A stretch of DNA of 64,000 nt from Cytophagaceae bacterium. GTDB taxonomy: Bacteria > Bacteroidota > Bacteroidia > Cytophagales > Flexibacteraceae. Under the pieces are notes generated by a model. It searched no databases and was not told the DNA's origin. It worked only from the letters and a program-made list of their open reading frames with translations. The position numbers and the translations under genes were made by a program. Location of the stretch: NCBI GenBank assembly GCA_947458545.1, contig CANGYH010000001.1, positions 1,426,001 to 1,490,000 of the forward strand, written 5' to 3'. Shown one piece after another: positions 43,412-51,416 of the stretch. Position 1 is the stretch's first letter. Every line of letters begins with the position of its first letter.

Positions 43412-45442
43412 CTACCAGCCAAGTAGTTCCCGCATCCTCCCCTCTACCCTACCCTTGCTCAGATACGCCTTCTCCAGGCTTGGGGCGAAGGGGACGGGGG
43501 TGTCGTAAGCACCCTCCCGCAACACAGGGGCATCCAGGTGGGCAAAGCAATGCTCAGAGATCCAGGCCGCAATCTCAGCCCCTATGCCGCCGGTGAGGGT
43601 GTCCTCGTGCAGCACAAGGACTTTGTTGCAGCGCTGCACGGCGGCGGCGACGGCCTCTTGGTCCCAGGGGAGGAGGGTGCGCAGGTCCAGCACTTCTACC
43701 TCGCCGGTGCCTTCCTGGCTCAGCTTTTCGGCGGCCTCCAGGGCCCAGTGTACGGCCGCGCCGTAGGTAATCACCACGGCATCGGTGCCGGGGCGGGCCG
43801 TGGCAGCCTTGCCCAGGGGCACGGTGTAATAGCCCTGTGGCACCTGCCCGCTTACGGAGCGGTAGAGGGCCTTGTGCTCAAAAAAGACAACCGGATTCGG
43901 GTCATCAAAAGAGGCCATCAGCAGCCCCTTGGCATCATAAGGATTGCTCGGATACACCACCTTCAGACCCGGGGTGTGGAAGAACCACGCCTCGTTGCTC
44001 TGGCTGTGGAACGGGCCCGCACCCACGCCCGCACCCGTCGGCATGCGCACCACCACATCTGCGTTGGCACCCCAGCGCCAGTGCAGCTTGGCCAGGTTGT
44101 TTACAATCTGGTTGAAGCCCACCGTCACAAAGTCGGCAAACTGCATCTCCATCATCGCCTTGCGCCCTTTGATGGAAAGGCCCAGCGCCGTGCCCACAAT
44201 GGCGCTCTCGCACAGGGGCGTGTTGCGCACGCGGCCGGTGCCGAACTCATCCACAAAGCCCTCCGTCACCTTAAACACGCCGCCATATCCGGCAATGTCC
44301 TGGCCCATCAACACCAGGCCAGGGTGGCGGCGCATACTCTCCCGCAGGCCATCCTGGATGGCATCTACCAGGCGCAGCTCTTGTACCGGGGCATCGGCGG
44401 CGGGGGCCACGCCCTCCGTCACAGAGGCCGGGCTGGGGGCGTACAGATCAGCCAGCTCCTCGGCCAGGTCATATTCCGGCTCGGCCTCGGGGAAGGCAAC
44501 GGCAATGGCCGCCTCGATCTCCTCTTTGCAGGCGGCGCGCACGGCGGCCACGGCCTGCTCGGTCAGGATGCCCTCTGCCAGCAAAAAGTTCTCGAAATTG
44601 ACGACCGGGTCTTTGGGGGCCCATTCGTCGAACAGCTCGGTGGGCACGTACTTCACCCCACTGGCCTCCTCGTGGCCGCGCATGCGGAACGTCCGCATCT
44701 CCAGCAATACCGGCCGAGGGTTGCTGCGCATCTCCTCGTTCCAATAGCGGATGCGGCGGTACACGTCCAGGATGTTGTTGCCATCCAAAATTTCAGCCTC
44801 CATACCATAGCCCACGGCGCGGTCAGCCAGGGTGGCACAGCGGTACTGCTCGTTGACGGGCGTCGAGAGGCCATAGCCGTTGTTCTCGATGATGAAGATG
44901 ACGGGCAGGCTCCACACCGAGGCCACGTTCAGCGCCTCGTGGAAGTCCCCTTCGGAGGTACCCCCGTCGCCCGTGAAGGCTACGGCAGGCTCGGGCTTAC
45001 CGTCCAGTACCGAGGCCAGGGCCGCCCCACAGGCCAAAGCCAGCTGCGGCCCCAGGTGGCTGATCATGCCCACGATGCCGTACTCCAGCGCGCCGAAATG
45101 GAAGCTGCGCTCGCGGCCTTTGCTGAAGCCTGACTTCTTGCCCTGGAGCTGGGCAAAGAGGCGGGCCAGGTCCATACCCCGGCCGGTGAACAGCCCCAGG
45201 TTGCGGTGGAGGGGGAAGAGCAGCGATTCTTGCTCCAGGGCACACACCGTGCCGACCGAGATGGCCTCTTGCCCGATGCCCGAAAACCACTTGGATACCT
45301 TCCCCTGCCGTAGCAGGATGAGCATCTTCTCCTCGATCAGGCGCGGCAGCACCAGGTTGCGGTGCAGGCGCAGGAGCGTCTCTTTGTCAAGGCCTTGGGT
45401 ATCGTATTGAAGAACAGGGGCTTGGGCGGCAGAAGCAGACAT
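43412..45442 (-). CDS. 2-oxoacid dehydrogenase E1 component, fused alpha and beta subunits
   Basis: A 676-residue thiamine diphosphate enzyme decarboxylating pyruvate or branched-chain 2-oxoacids for an E2 partner. The alpha half has GQEAISVG, the TPP motif GDGGTSEGDFHEALN...ENNGYG, and MRTFRMRGHEEASG; the beta half begins near residue 350 (LVDAIQDGLRESMRRHPGLVLMGQDI) and has the transketolase pyrimidine domain and C-domain. The alpha-beta fusion is known in Bacteroidota. The substrate is not decided by sequence; no E2 or E3 gene is nearby. ATG 45442 follows the TACCTTTG box at 45467-45474 by 24 nt. Its 3' end is duplicated downstream. Confidence 0.92.
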   Translation of the reverse strand: MSASAAQAPVLQYDTQGLDKETLLRLHRNLVLPRLIEEKMLILLRQGKVSKWFSGIGQEAISVGTVCALEQESLLFPLHRNLGLFTGRGMDLARLFAQLQGKKSGFSKGRERSFHFGALEYGIVGMISHLGPQLALACGAALASVLDGKPEPAVAFTGDGGTSEGDFHEALNVASVWSLPVIFIIENNGYGLSTPVNEQYRCATLADRAVGYGMEAEILDGNNILDVYRRIRYWNEEMRSNPRPVLLEMRTFRMRGHEEASGVKYVPTELFDEWAPKDPVVNFENFLLAEGILTEQAVAAVRAACKEEIEAAIAVAFPEAEPEYDLAEELADLYAPSPASVTEGVAPAADAPVQELRLVDAIQDGLRESMRRHPGLVLMGQDIAGYGGVFKVTEGFVDEFGTGRVRNTPLCESAIVGTALGLSIKGRKAMMEMQFADFVTVGFNQIVNNLAKLHWRWGANADVVVRMPTGAGVGAGPFHSQSNEAWFFHTPGLKVVYPSNPYDAKGLLMASFDDPNPVVFFEHKALYRSVSGQVPQGYYTVPLGKAATARPGTDAVVITYGAAVHWALEAAEKLSQEGTGEVEVLDLRTLLPWDQEAVAAAVQRCNKVLVLHEDTLTGGIGAEIAAWISEHCFAHLDAPVLREGAYDTPVPFAPSLEKAYLSKGRVEGRMRELLGW

Positions 45443-45466
45443 AGGGCTTGGTGTGTGCGTAGGAGG

Positions 45467-45474
45467 CAAAGGTA
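45467..45474 (-). promoter_or_regulatory. -7 box TACCTTTG of the E1 gene
   Basis: A perfect TAnnTTTG match in the 103-nt divergent region between the E1 and HEPN genes; it fixes the E1 start downstream of an open frame extending through the promoter. Confidence 0.5.
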
Positions 45475-45545
45475 CAATGGTTGCCGCATGGGCTTTAGAC
45501 CCACTTGGCCAAGGTTGTCTGGCTTGGTAGGAATATCTTCGCCTC

Positions 45546-45962
45546 ATGGCAGAGCGTATCCGCTTAGAAGAGTTTGGCAAGCAGTTAGCATCCCTGGATC
45601 GGTCATTAAGGCTGCTGGCCGAGGAGGAGGATGCAGAAAAGAGGCTTTCATTCAGGTCTGCGGTGGTAGCGGATTTTCAGCTTGCCTTTGAACTTTGCTG
45701 GAAAGCCTGTCAAGAGCTTGCCAAGTTCGAAGAAACAGTTGTTCGCAAACCCAAAGAATCTGTAACTTTTCTAAAGGAAACCGGGCTTATTCAAAGCACC
45801 GATCTGTTTGAGGCCATGATTGATAGCCGAAACCGTAGTACCCATATTTATGGTCAGGATATGGTAGATAGCATGTTACCATATATTAAAGAAGATTTTG
45901 CCCAGCTTTTGCACGAGATTCATTATGCTCTACTACGACGTTATTCAGAGAAGCGGGCTTGA
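45546..45962 (+). CDS. HEPN-domain protein (HI0074-like nucleotidyltransferase substrate-binding, toxin candidate)
   Basis: A 138-residue helical protein of the HI0074/HEPN type. It contains the motif R95-N-R-S-T-H100, an R-x4-H arrangement that in HEPN toxins is the RNase active site. With the MNT gene that overlaps it by 38 nt it forms a HEPN-MNT module, a type known as a toxin-antitoxin system in which the MNT protein modifies or neutralises the HEPN protein. The GC content is visibly lower than in neighbouring genes, suggesting transfer. TATCTTCG shortly upstream may be its -7 box. Confidence 0.85.
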   Translation: MAERIRLEEFGKQLASLDRSLRLLAEEEDAEKRLSFRSAVVADFQLAFELCWKACQELAKFEETVVRKPKESVTFLKETGLIQSTDLFEAMIDSRNRSTHIYGQDMVDSMLPYIKEDFAQLLHEIHYALLRRYSEKRA

Positions 45963-46272
45963 AAAGCGCGATGCAGAAATTATTCAACGTGCCCTGTGGG
46001 CTTTCCCAGAGGTAGAGCGCCTTATACTGTATGGCTCAAGAGCGAAGGGTACTTTCGACCGCAGAAGCGATGTAGACCTAGCGCTATACGGCCCTAGAGT
46101 AACAGAGTATATCTCTGCCCGCTTCAGTGACGTATTGACAGATGGCCTAAATCTCTTCCGCCGCGTAGACGTTGTCTCCCCCGCGCACCTGCACAACCCT
46201 CGTTTGGTAGAGGAAATCGAGAAGTATGGCGTCGTCATCTACGAGAAAGACCCTGCCTCGCACCCCGCCTAG
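45925..46272 (+). CDS. MNT-type minimal nucleotidyltransferase (HI0073-like, antitoxin candidate)
   Basis: A 115-residue protein with GSRAKG at residues 37-42 and the metal-binding S-D49-V-D51 of the polymerase-beta fold, the minimum core for nucleotidyl transfer. In studied HEPN-MNT pairs the MNT protein AMPylates the toxin near its catalytic motif. ATG 45925 is used, since upstream in-frame codons repeat the HEPN C-terminus in another frame. Its stop shares CTAG with the convergent acyltransferase gene. Confidence 0.86.
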   Translation: MLYYDVIQRSGLEKRDAEIIQRALWAFPEVERLILYGSRAKGTFDRRSDVDLALYGPRVTEYISARFSDVLTDGLNLFRRVDVVSPAHLHNPRLVEEIEKYGVVIYEKDPASHPA

Positions 46273-47432
46273 GCAGGCACGCCTACGCTTTGGCGTTTGG
46301 CCTTGCGCAGCCGCATCACGTAGCGCTCCATGCCATAATAGCTAACCGCCGCCAGGCCGATGGTGAGCCCCGTACCCAGCACCGTATAAAGCAACGTAGC
46401 CCCAACTCCAAACGGTGCCTGGGCCAGGCCTGTAGCAGCCATCAGCGTAAAGGTCAGCGTCAGCGCCAACGGATTGTACATGTAGAGTCCGTAGCTGATG
46501 CGCCCCAGCCATTGCAACACGGGCCAACGCAGCGCAGGCACCAGGCCCGGCTGCAAGGCCAGCACCAGCAACGCCGCCGCAAAGGCCACGGCCGCCAAGG
46601 GCAAAAAGAGCTGGTACTTCATAGCCGTGGGCAGGCCGAAAAGCAGCAGCCCAGCGCTGATTACAATCCCCAGGCTCACCCGCCTATCTGCAAGGCGAGC
46701 CGCCCAGGCAGCAGGCAACGTCCCCTGCTGATAGCGGTAAAGCACATAGCCCGCCAAGGCCCCCCAGGCCATGGCATCGGCGCAGAAGAAGCTCAAAAAA
46801 GAGATGCCCACCTTGGGGTTGCCCAAGGCAAAAACCGCCACCCTTGCCACGCCAAACACTGCAATGATGCCCCACACCACGCCCAGAAACAACCGCGTCC
46901 GCAGCCGGGCCAGCCAGGGCCAAACGGCATAAAACTGCTCCTCTAGCCCGATGCTCCAGGCATGGTTCAGCAGCAGGTACCATACCGCCCAGCTCGCCTT
47001 GATTTTGAAGACGTTGGCAAAAAAAGTAAGGTACAGTCCTTGCTCCCAGCCTGTCATCTCTAGCGCGCGGGCCCGGTGTACCTCGGGCATCCACAGTGCG
47101 GCAACGTGGGGCAATAGGTAGATGCCCGTACCCACCACCAGATAGTACACCGGCCAGATGCGCAGCACCCGCTTGAGGTAAAAAGTAGAGACCGCCACCG
47201 TACCCGTACGGCTACGCTCTTGCAGCAGCAGCCAGGTAATCAGCATGCCTGAGAGGGCAAAAAATGCCACTACGGCATTGTGCCCGGCAAACACAAAACC
47301 TGCCATCGCTGGCAGCCTTGCCTGCTCGTAGATGGGCTTGTAAATCTCCAGGTGATAAAAGGCCACAGCCAGGGCCAGCAAGGCCCGCACTCCGTCTAGG
47401 GCCGGCAAATGCACCGGCGTAGCGCTATTCAT
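46269..47432 (-). CDS. Acyltransferase 3 family membrane protein
   Basis: A 387-residue protein with about ten membrane helices. The start MNSATPVHLPALDGVRALLALAVAFYHLEIYK contains the LDGVRALLA...YH motif and the later GLEEQFYAVWPWL motif of acyltransferase 3 (OafA/WecH type), which put acetyl or other acyl groups on sugars of envelope glycans. The acceptor is unknown. A TACCTTTG box (47438-47445) ends 5 nt before the ATG and directly follows the upstream gene's stop, so it has its own promoter. Confidence 0.9.
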   Translation of the reverse strand: MNSATPVHLPALDGVRALLALAVAFYHLEIYKPIYEQARLPAMAGFVFAGHNAVVAFFALSGMLITWLLLQERSRTGTVAVSTFYLKRVLRIWPVYYLVVGTGIYLLPHVAALWMPEVHRARALEMTGWEQGLYLTFFANVFKIKASWAVWYLLLNHAWSIGLEEQFYAVWPWLARLRTRLFLGVVWGIIAVFGVARVAVFALGNPKVGISFLSFFCADAMAWGALAGYVLYRYQQGTLPAAWAARLADRRVSLGIVISAGLLLFGLPTAMKYQLFLPLAAVAFAAALLVLALQPGLVPALRWPVLQWLGRISYGLYMYNPLALTLTFTLMAATGLAQAPFGVGATLLYTVLGTGLTIGLAAVSYYGMERYVMRLRKAKRQSVGVPA

Positions 47433-47437
47433 AGGTG

Positions 47438-47445
47438 CAAAGGTA
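47438..47445 (-). promoter_or_regulatory. -7 box TACCTTTG of the acyltransferase gene
   Basis: A perfect TAnnTTTG match in the 15-nt gap between the aro gene stop and the acyltransferase ATG, 5 nt from the start codon. Confidence 0.5.
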
Positions 47446-47447
47446 GG

Positions 47448-48527
47448 CTAGCGGCCAACGGCCTGCACCGTACGCTCTTGCACCTGCAGGCTGGCTACGT
47501 GCACCAACTGATAGAGGCGGGTAATCAGTTCTTTGTCAATACCCAGTGCCTCGGCCTGTGCTAGCCGGGCTGTCTGTACCTGCCGCCAACGGTCAAGCTG
47601 CAAGATGGGGATATGCTCTGCCCTTTTGATCAGCCCAATCTCGGTTACCAGGTCTAGCCGGGCAGCCAACATATCTACGATCTGGGCATCCAGCTCGTCT
47701 ATACGGGTACGCAGGGCTAGAATTTCGGCAGGTACGGGGCGGTCTTCCGGCGCCAGGGCCAGCTCGCGCAAGAGGGCTTCCAGCCTGGCTGGTGTAATCT
47801 GCTGCTTGGCATCAGAGAGTGCAGCCTGCGGATTGGGATGCACCTCAATCATAAGGCCATCGTAGCCCATATCGAGCGCGGCGTGGCTTAAAGGCTCTAT
47901 CAAGGCAGCGTCTCCGCCCATGTGGCTGGGGTCGCAAACAAGGGGCACCTGTGGCAGCCGCTCGCGCAGTTCGATGGCAATCTGCCATTCGGGCGGGTTG
48001 CGGTATCGGCTTACCTCGTACCGGCTAAAGCCCCGGTGTACGGCAGCAAGCCGGGTGATACCCGCCATGGCAAACCGCTCTAAAGCCCCGATCCAAAGGC
48101 CCAGGTCGGGCGAGACCGGGTTCTTGATCAGTACCGGCACATCTACACCACGCAGAGCGTCGGCCAGGTCTTGTACAGAGAAGGGGTTCACCACGGTGCG
48201 TGCTCCAATCCAGAGGATGTCGATACCCGCGCGCAGGCATGCCTCAACATGCTCTGGGCGGGCTACCTCGGTGGTGGTCAGCAGGCCCGTCTCTGCCTTC
48301 ACCCGGGCCAGCCAGGGCAGGGCCACATCGCCTAGGCCGGCAAACCCGCCTGGCCGGGTGCGGGGCTTCCATACCCCCGCCCTGAAAGCCTGCACCTTGC
48401 CCGTTGCAGCCAAGGCATGGGCGGTGTCCAGCACCTGACCCTCGCTCTCGGCCGAGCAGGGCCCCGCAATCACCACCGGGCCACCTTGTGGGGTAGGCAA
48501 CCACGCCTGCAACGGAGATATCATCAT
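47448..48527 (-). CDS. Bifunctional 3-deoxy-7-phosphoheptulonate synthase/chorismate mutase
   Basis: A 359-residue cytoplasmic enzyme of aromatic amino-acid synthesis. Residues about 15-255 form a KDO8P-synthase-like DAHP synthase with VVIAGPCSAES, FRAGVWKPRTRPGGFAGLG, IGARTV, NPVSPDLGLWIGALER, CDPSHMGGD and IEVHPNP. Residues about 270-355 are an AroQ-type chorismate mutase (LRTRIDELDAQIVDMLAARLDLVTEIGLIKR). Having the mutase at the C-terminus is the common Bacteroidota arrangement. The start is ATG 48527 or the next codon ATG 48524. Confidence 0.93.
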   Translation of the reverse strand: MMISPLQAWLPTPQGGPVVIAGPCSAESEGQVLDTAHALAATGKVQAFRAGVWKPRTRPGGFAGLGDVALPWLARVKAETGLLTTTEVARPEHVEACLRAGIDILWIGARTVVNPFSVQDLADALRGVDVPVLIKNPVSPDLGLWIGALERFAMAGITRLAAVHRGFSRYEVSRYRNPPEWQIAIELRERLPQVPLVCDPSHMGGDAALIEPLSHAALDMGYDGLMIEVHPNPQAALSDAKQQITPARLEALLRELALAPEDRPVPAEILALRTRIDELDAQIVDMLAARLDLVTEIGLIKRAEHIPILQLDRWRQVQTARLAQAEALGIDKELITRLYQLVHVASLQVQERTVQAVGR

Positions 48528-48604
48528 AATCAGTTAGAAAAGTTTGCGCCGCCCAACGGCTTGGGCCTTGCTCCATAACTAAAGGCCAAACCAGCCCAAA
48601 TGGT

Positions 48605-49030
48605 TTACAACACCATTTTGACGTGTTGAATACCAGCCTCCTCAAACACGGGGCCAGTGGGGGTGAAGCCAGCCGCCGCGTAAAATGCCGCTGCCGATAG
48701 CTGCGCGTGCAGATAACGAACTTTACCCTCAGCGGCTGGGTCTGCGGCAATGTCTGCCAACACGGCCTGTAATATCTTAAGCCCATAACCTTGGCCGCGG
48801 TAGGGGCCCAGCACGGCAAACCGCTCTAGCTTGATGCCAAGGTCTGTGGTGCGCCACCGGGCGGTGGCTACGGGTGTGCCACCGGGCTCAAAGGCCAGAA
48901 AGTGCCGCGAGGTAGGCTCAAAATCGTCTAGCTCTTCTTCGGCAGGCACGTGCTGCTCCTCTACAAACACCTGCCAGCGGATGGCAAAGGCTTGCTGTAA
49001 TTGCTCGGGCGTAATAATGAGGCTAACCAT
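48605..49030 (-). CDS. GNAT family N-acetyltransferase
   Basis: A 141-residue acetyltransferase of the ElaA-like GNAT type. It opens with AIRWQVFVEEQHVPAEEELDDFE, has ATARWR and KLERFAVLGPYRGQGYGLKILQ with the acetyl-CoA pyrophosphate loop (R-x-x-G-x-G), and ends in LHAQLSAAAFYAAAGFTPTGPVFEEAGIQHVKM. The acceptor is unknown. ATG 49030 is preferred, with the TACCTTTG box (49052-49059) 21 nt upstream. Confidence 0.9.
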   Translation of the reverse strand: MVSLIITPEQLQQAFAIRWQVFVEEQHVPAEEELDDFEPTSRHFLAFEPGGTPVATARWRTTDLGIKLERFAVLGPYRGQGYGLKILQAVLADIAADPAAEGKVRYLHAQLSAAAFYAAAGFTPTGPVFEEAGIQHVKMVL

Positions 49031-49075
49031 AGGGCTGCACGTAGCGGCCCGCAAAGGTAGAACCAAAGGTTAGCC

Positions 49076-50437
49076 TCAGGGAGCTTGCAATAAGTCTGAG
49101 AGGGGGTCTTGCCCTTGGGCCAGCATGGCCGCTACCCCCAGGTTGTGGCGCACGGTAAAGTTGCCAGAGAGCTCACCGTTTGGCAGAGGGCGCAGCTCCA
49201 GCTCAAGCATTTTCATCCACGGCAGCATGAGCCTTGCCACCGGATGCTGTTGCAACTGCATCAGTTGCGCCGAGCGCACCAGCCCGGCAGAATCTAAGCG
49301 GGCCCACAGACCAGTGCCGGTGCATGGCACCAGGTTGGGAAGCGTTGGGGCTTGGCCCTGGCGCACCTCCAGCCTGCGGTTGCGGGTTTGCAGGCTCCAG
49401 GCAGGTTGGCCCAACAGCTCGTAAGGAGGGTGTTTGCCTTCTAGGGCACCTCGCCTTCGCATCCGCAGCAAGGCTTGTTGGGTTTGGGTGGGCTCGTCTA
49501 TAGAGGCTACGGTGATAGCACCGGCCGGGGTAGTATGGGCATAGACGTTCTGGCCTGTGGCTTCTGCCAATTGCTGCAGCGGCACACCCAGCAAATCAGC
49601 CATGGCGGCAAATCCGCGCCACGTCCGCGAGGCAGAAAGCATGGGCACCAAGGCTGCTTTATGCACAGAGATACTCACCTGAGACCCAACGCCGCTGGCA
49701 TCTAAAGGGCGTAAGCCTATCTGATTGCGCAATAGCGGTTGGGTGCGCCAGGCATGGCCTGCCCTTGGCACAAAACGCACCTTGCCCCGGGCCACACCAT
49801 CAGCAAAATAGAAGCTGGCCGTTGTTTGCCCGGCCCAGAGCGAGTTTTGGCCTGTACCACCTGCGGCTGCCTGGCTGGCATGTATCATCAGGTGGCAGCC
49901 TGCTTGCAGAGCCTGGGCCACCTGTTGGGGTGGCTGCCAACCCCTTACATGCCCAGCGGCCATCAGTCTTAAATAAGCCTGACCCTCTGGTGCCACCGCC
50001 GCACCGGGCCTATAAACGCTCACAGAAAACGGTAGGCTAGCCATAGGCAGGCTGCTAAAACTCGGATTGCGCGTGCCAAGGCTTGTTTGGGCCGGCATGG
50101 GGTAGACAAAAAACCAATGGCCCGGCACGCCAGGTACGGTAAAGGCCCAGAAATCGCCCAAAATGAGCTGGCCGTTCCAGTTTTGGGTGCCAAGGTCTGC
50201 CCGGCGCGCGTTAAGCATCTGCCAAAATCGAGGTGATAGCAGCTCGTGAGGGCGGAGCTGGCAGCGTATCAGGGCCTCGGGCCGCACGTAGGCAACCATG
50301 TTGGCTTCAGCAGGCACCAGGTTGGCAGGCAGCGGTTGCTGGCAGCCTGGCAGCGCCCCAGCCAGCAAGAGCCAAAGCGCACTTAAAAAGCTGGCTTTGC
50401 AACCTGCTAAAACGTTTGAACGAATAAAGATTGGCAC
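49076..50437 (-). CDS. Uncharacterised lipoprotein, DUF4836-like
   Basis: A 453-residue protein with a lipoprotein signal (FLSALWLLLAGALPGC). It continues with LPANLVPAEANMVAYVRPEALI, reminiscent of DUF4836-type Bacteroidota lipoproteins that begin with a statement-like A-N-x-V/A segment, but the match is loose. The body alternates beta-strands and loops. I chose GTG 50437 as start, since the frame extends to ATG 50560 only by overlapping the divergent STAS gene. Location: envelope. Confidence 0.6.
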   Translation of the reverse strand: MPIFIRSNVLAGCKASFLSALWLLLAGALPGCQQPLPANLVPAEANMVAYVRPEALIRCQLRPHELLSPRFWQMLNARRADLGTQNWNGQLILGDFWAFTVPGVPGHWFFVYPMPAQTSLGTRNPSFSSLPMASLPFSVSVYRPGAAVAPEGQAYLRLMAAGHVRGWQPPQQVAQALQAGCHLMIHASQAAAGGTGQNSLWAGQTTASFYFADGVARGKVRFVPRAGHAWRTQPLLRNQIGLRPLDASGVGSQVSISVHKAALVPMLSASRTWRGFAAMADLLGVPLQQLAEATGQNVYAHTTPAGAITVASIDEPTQTQQALLRMRRRGALEGKHPPYELLGQPAWSLQTRNRRLEVRQGQAPTLPNLVPCTGTGLWARLDSAGLVRSAQLMQLQQHPVARLMLPWMKMLELELRPLPNGELSGNFTVRHNLGVAAMLAQGQDPLSDLLQAP

Positions 50438-50533
50438 AGCTTGAGTTGCGGATTCATCAACTACTGCGGTAAATTCATGCCGCAGGCTATTTGCGGATCC
50501 AAAGAACGCCCCGTGTAAGCCAGCAGACCTTTC

Positions 50534-50869
50534 ATGCAGATTCAATATAGTACCGAGCAAGGTTGCGCCCTCATTTCCATCTCTGGCGAGGTTGATGCCA
50601 CCTCTGCGCTAGAGCTGGATCGCATCTTACAATGGGCCCAACAGCAAGAGCATGGCAATGTATTGATTAACTGCCAAGGGCTGGCCTACATCTCGTCTGC
50701 CGGGTTAGGGGTAATCGTTAGCTACATAAAACTGCTGCAAGAGCAAAGCCGCAAGCTCATTTTGTTCGGAATTTCAAAACCTATCTACAACATTTTCAGT
50801 ATTTTAGGTCTAGAAAACCTCTTGGTAATGGCCGACTCTGAGCAAGAGGCACTAGCCTTGTGTGCCTGA
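50534..50869 (+). CDS. Anti-sigma factor antagonist, STAS domain (SpoIIAA/RsbV-like)
   Basis: A 111-residue single STAS domain. INCQGLAYISSAGLGVIVSY contains the conserved regulatory serine (S55, by alignment with SpoIIAA/RsbV) that the kinase partner phosphorylates. When unphosphorylated such proteins bind the anti-sigma kinase and free its target. The kinase-type gene follows after 33 nt on the same strand. No PP2C phosphatase gene is in the window. Confidence 0.92.
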   Translation: MQIQYSTEQGCALISISGEVDATSALELDRILQWAQQQEHGNVLINCQGLAYISSAGLGVIVSYIKLLQEQSRKLILFGISKPIYNIFSILGLENLLVMADSEQEALALCA

Positions 50870-50902
50870 GTTGCGTGCCAGGCTGCCCTATACCCCCCCG
50901 AA

Positions 50903-51367
50903 ATGAAAACGCGCTGTTTCTCTTGTGATGTACAATGCCTGCCAGAGATCCGCACCTTTGTGCGCGAATCTTTGGTGCAGTTGGCAGTGCCGCATCAAAT
51001 GGCGGCAGCAATGGTACTTGCCGTAGAAGAAATATGCACAAACGTTATCATTCATGGCAATCAGCGCAATGGCTTACGTCAGTTGCAGGTCAGCCTGGGC
51101 CGGGGCGATGGTTTTTTGGTGGTAGAAACCCGAGACAACGGCACGCCCTTTAACCCCCAGGCCTACCGCGAGCATACCATCGAAGAGCTCATCGAAGCAC
51201 GCCGCCGAGGGGGTATGGGCCTGCAACTGGCGCACCGCCTGATGGACCGGTTAGACTACCACCGCCACGGCAACCAAAACGTCTGGACGCTCTACAAGCG
51301 CATTGCGTGCAGCCATGCCGAGCACATCCGTAGCCACGGTGCAGATCATGGCCAGCTTCAGCCCTAG
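50903..51367 (+). CDS. RsbW-like anti-sigma factor serine kinase
   Basis: A 154-residue GHKL ATPase-fold protein of the RsbW/SpoIIAB group: N-box VEEICTNVI (E42 to N47), G1 box RDNGTPFNP (about 77-85) and G2 box GGMGL (103-107). It would phosphorylate the STAS protein and hold a sigma factor or other target. The usual sigma-B-type gene does not follow; bioA does. The only sigma gene of the window is the distant ECF factor at 8686-9192. The target is therefore open. Confidence 0.9.
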   Translation: MKTRCFSCDVQCLPEIRTFVRESLVQLAVPHQMAAAMVLAVEEICTNVIIHGNQRNGLRQLQVSLGRGDGFLVVETRDNGTPFNPQAYREHTIEELIEARRRGGMGLQLAHRLMDRLDYHRHGNQNVWTLYKRIACSHAEHIRSHGADHGQLQP

Positions 51368-51400
51368 CTAGGGTGGCACGGCCATAACCTTGTTGCTGCC

Positions 51401-51408
51401 GACCTTTG
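51401..51408 (+). promoter_or_regulatory. -7 box GACCTTTG of bioA
   Basis: Eight nt before the ATG at 51417; it shows that the in-frame start at 51390 lies upstream of the promoter and should not be used. Confidence 0.5.
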
Positions 51409-51416
51409 TGGCTGCT

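Noticed and set aside
43538-45133. 531-codon plus-strand ORF
   Set aside because: It is antisense to the E1 dehydrogenase gene, with His/Gly/Val-rich translation typical of a shadow frame.
50438-50560. Upstream start for the lipoprotein gene at 49076
   Set aside because: It would overlap the divergent STAS gene and place about 40 polar residues before the lipoprotein signal.
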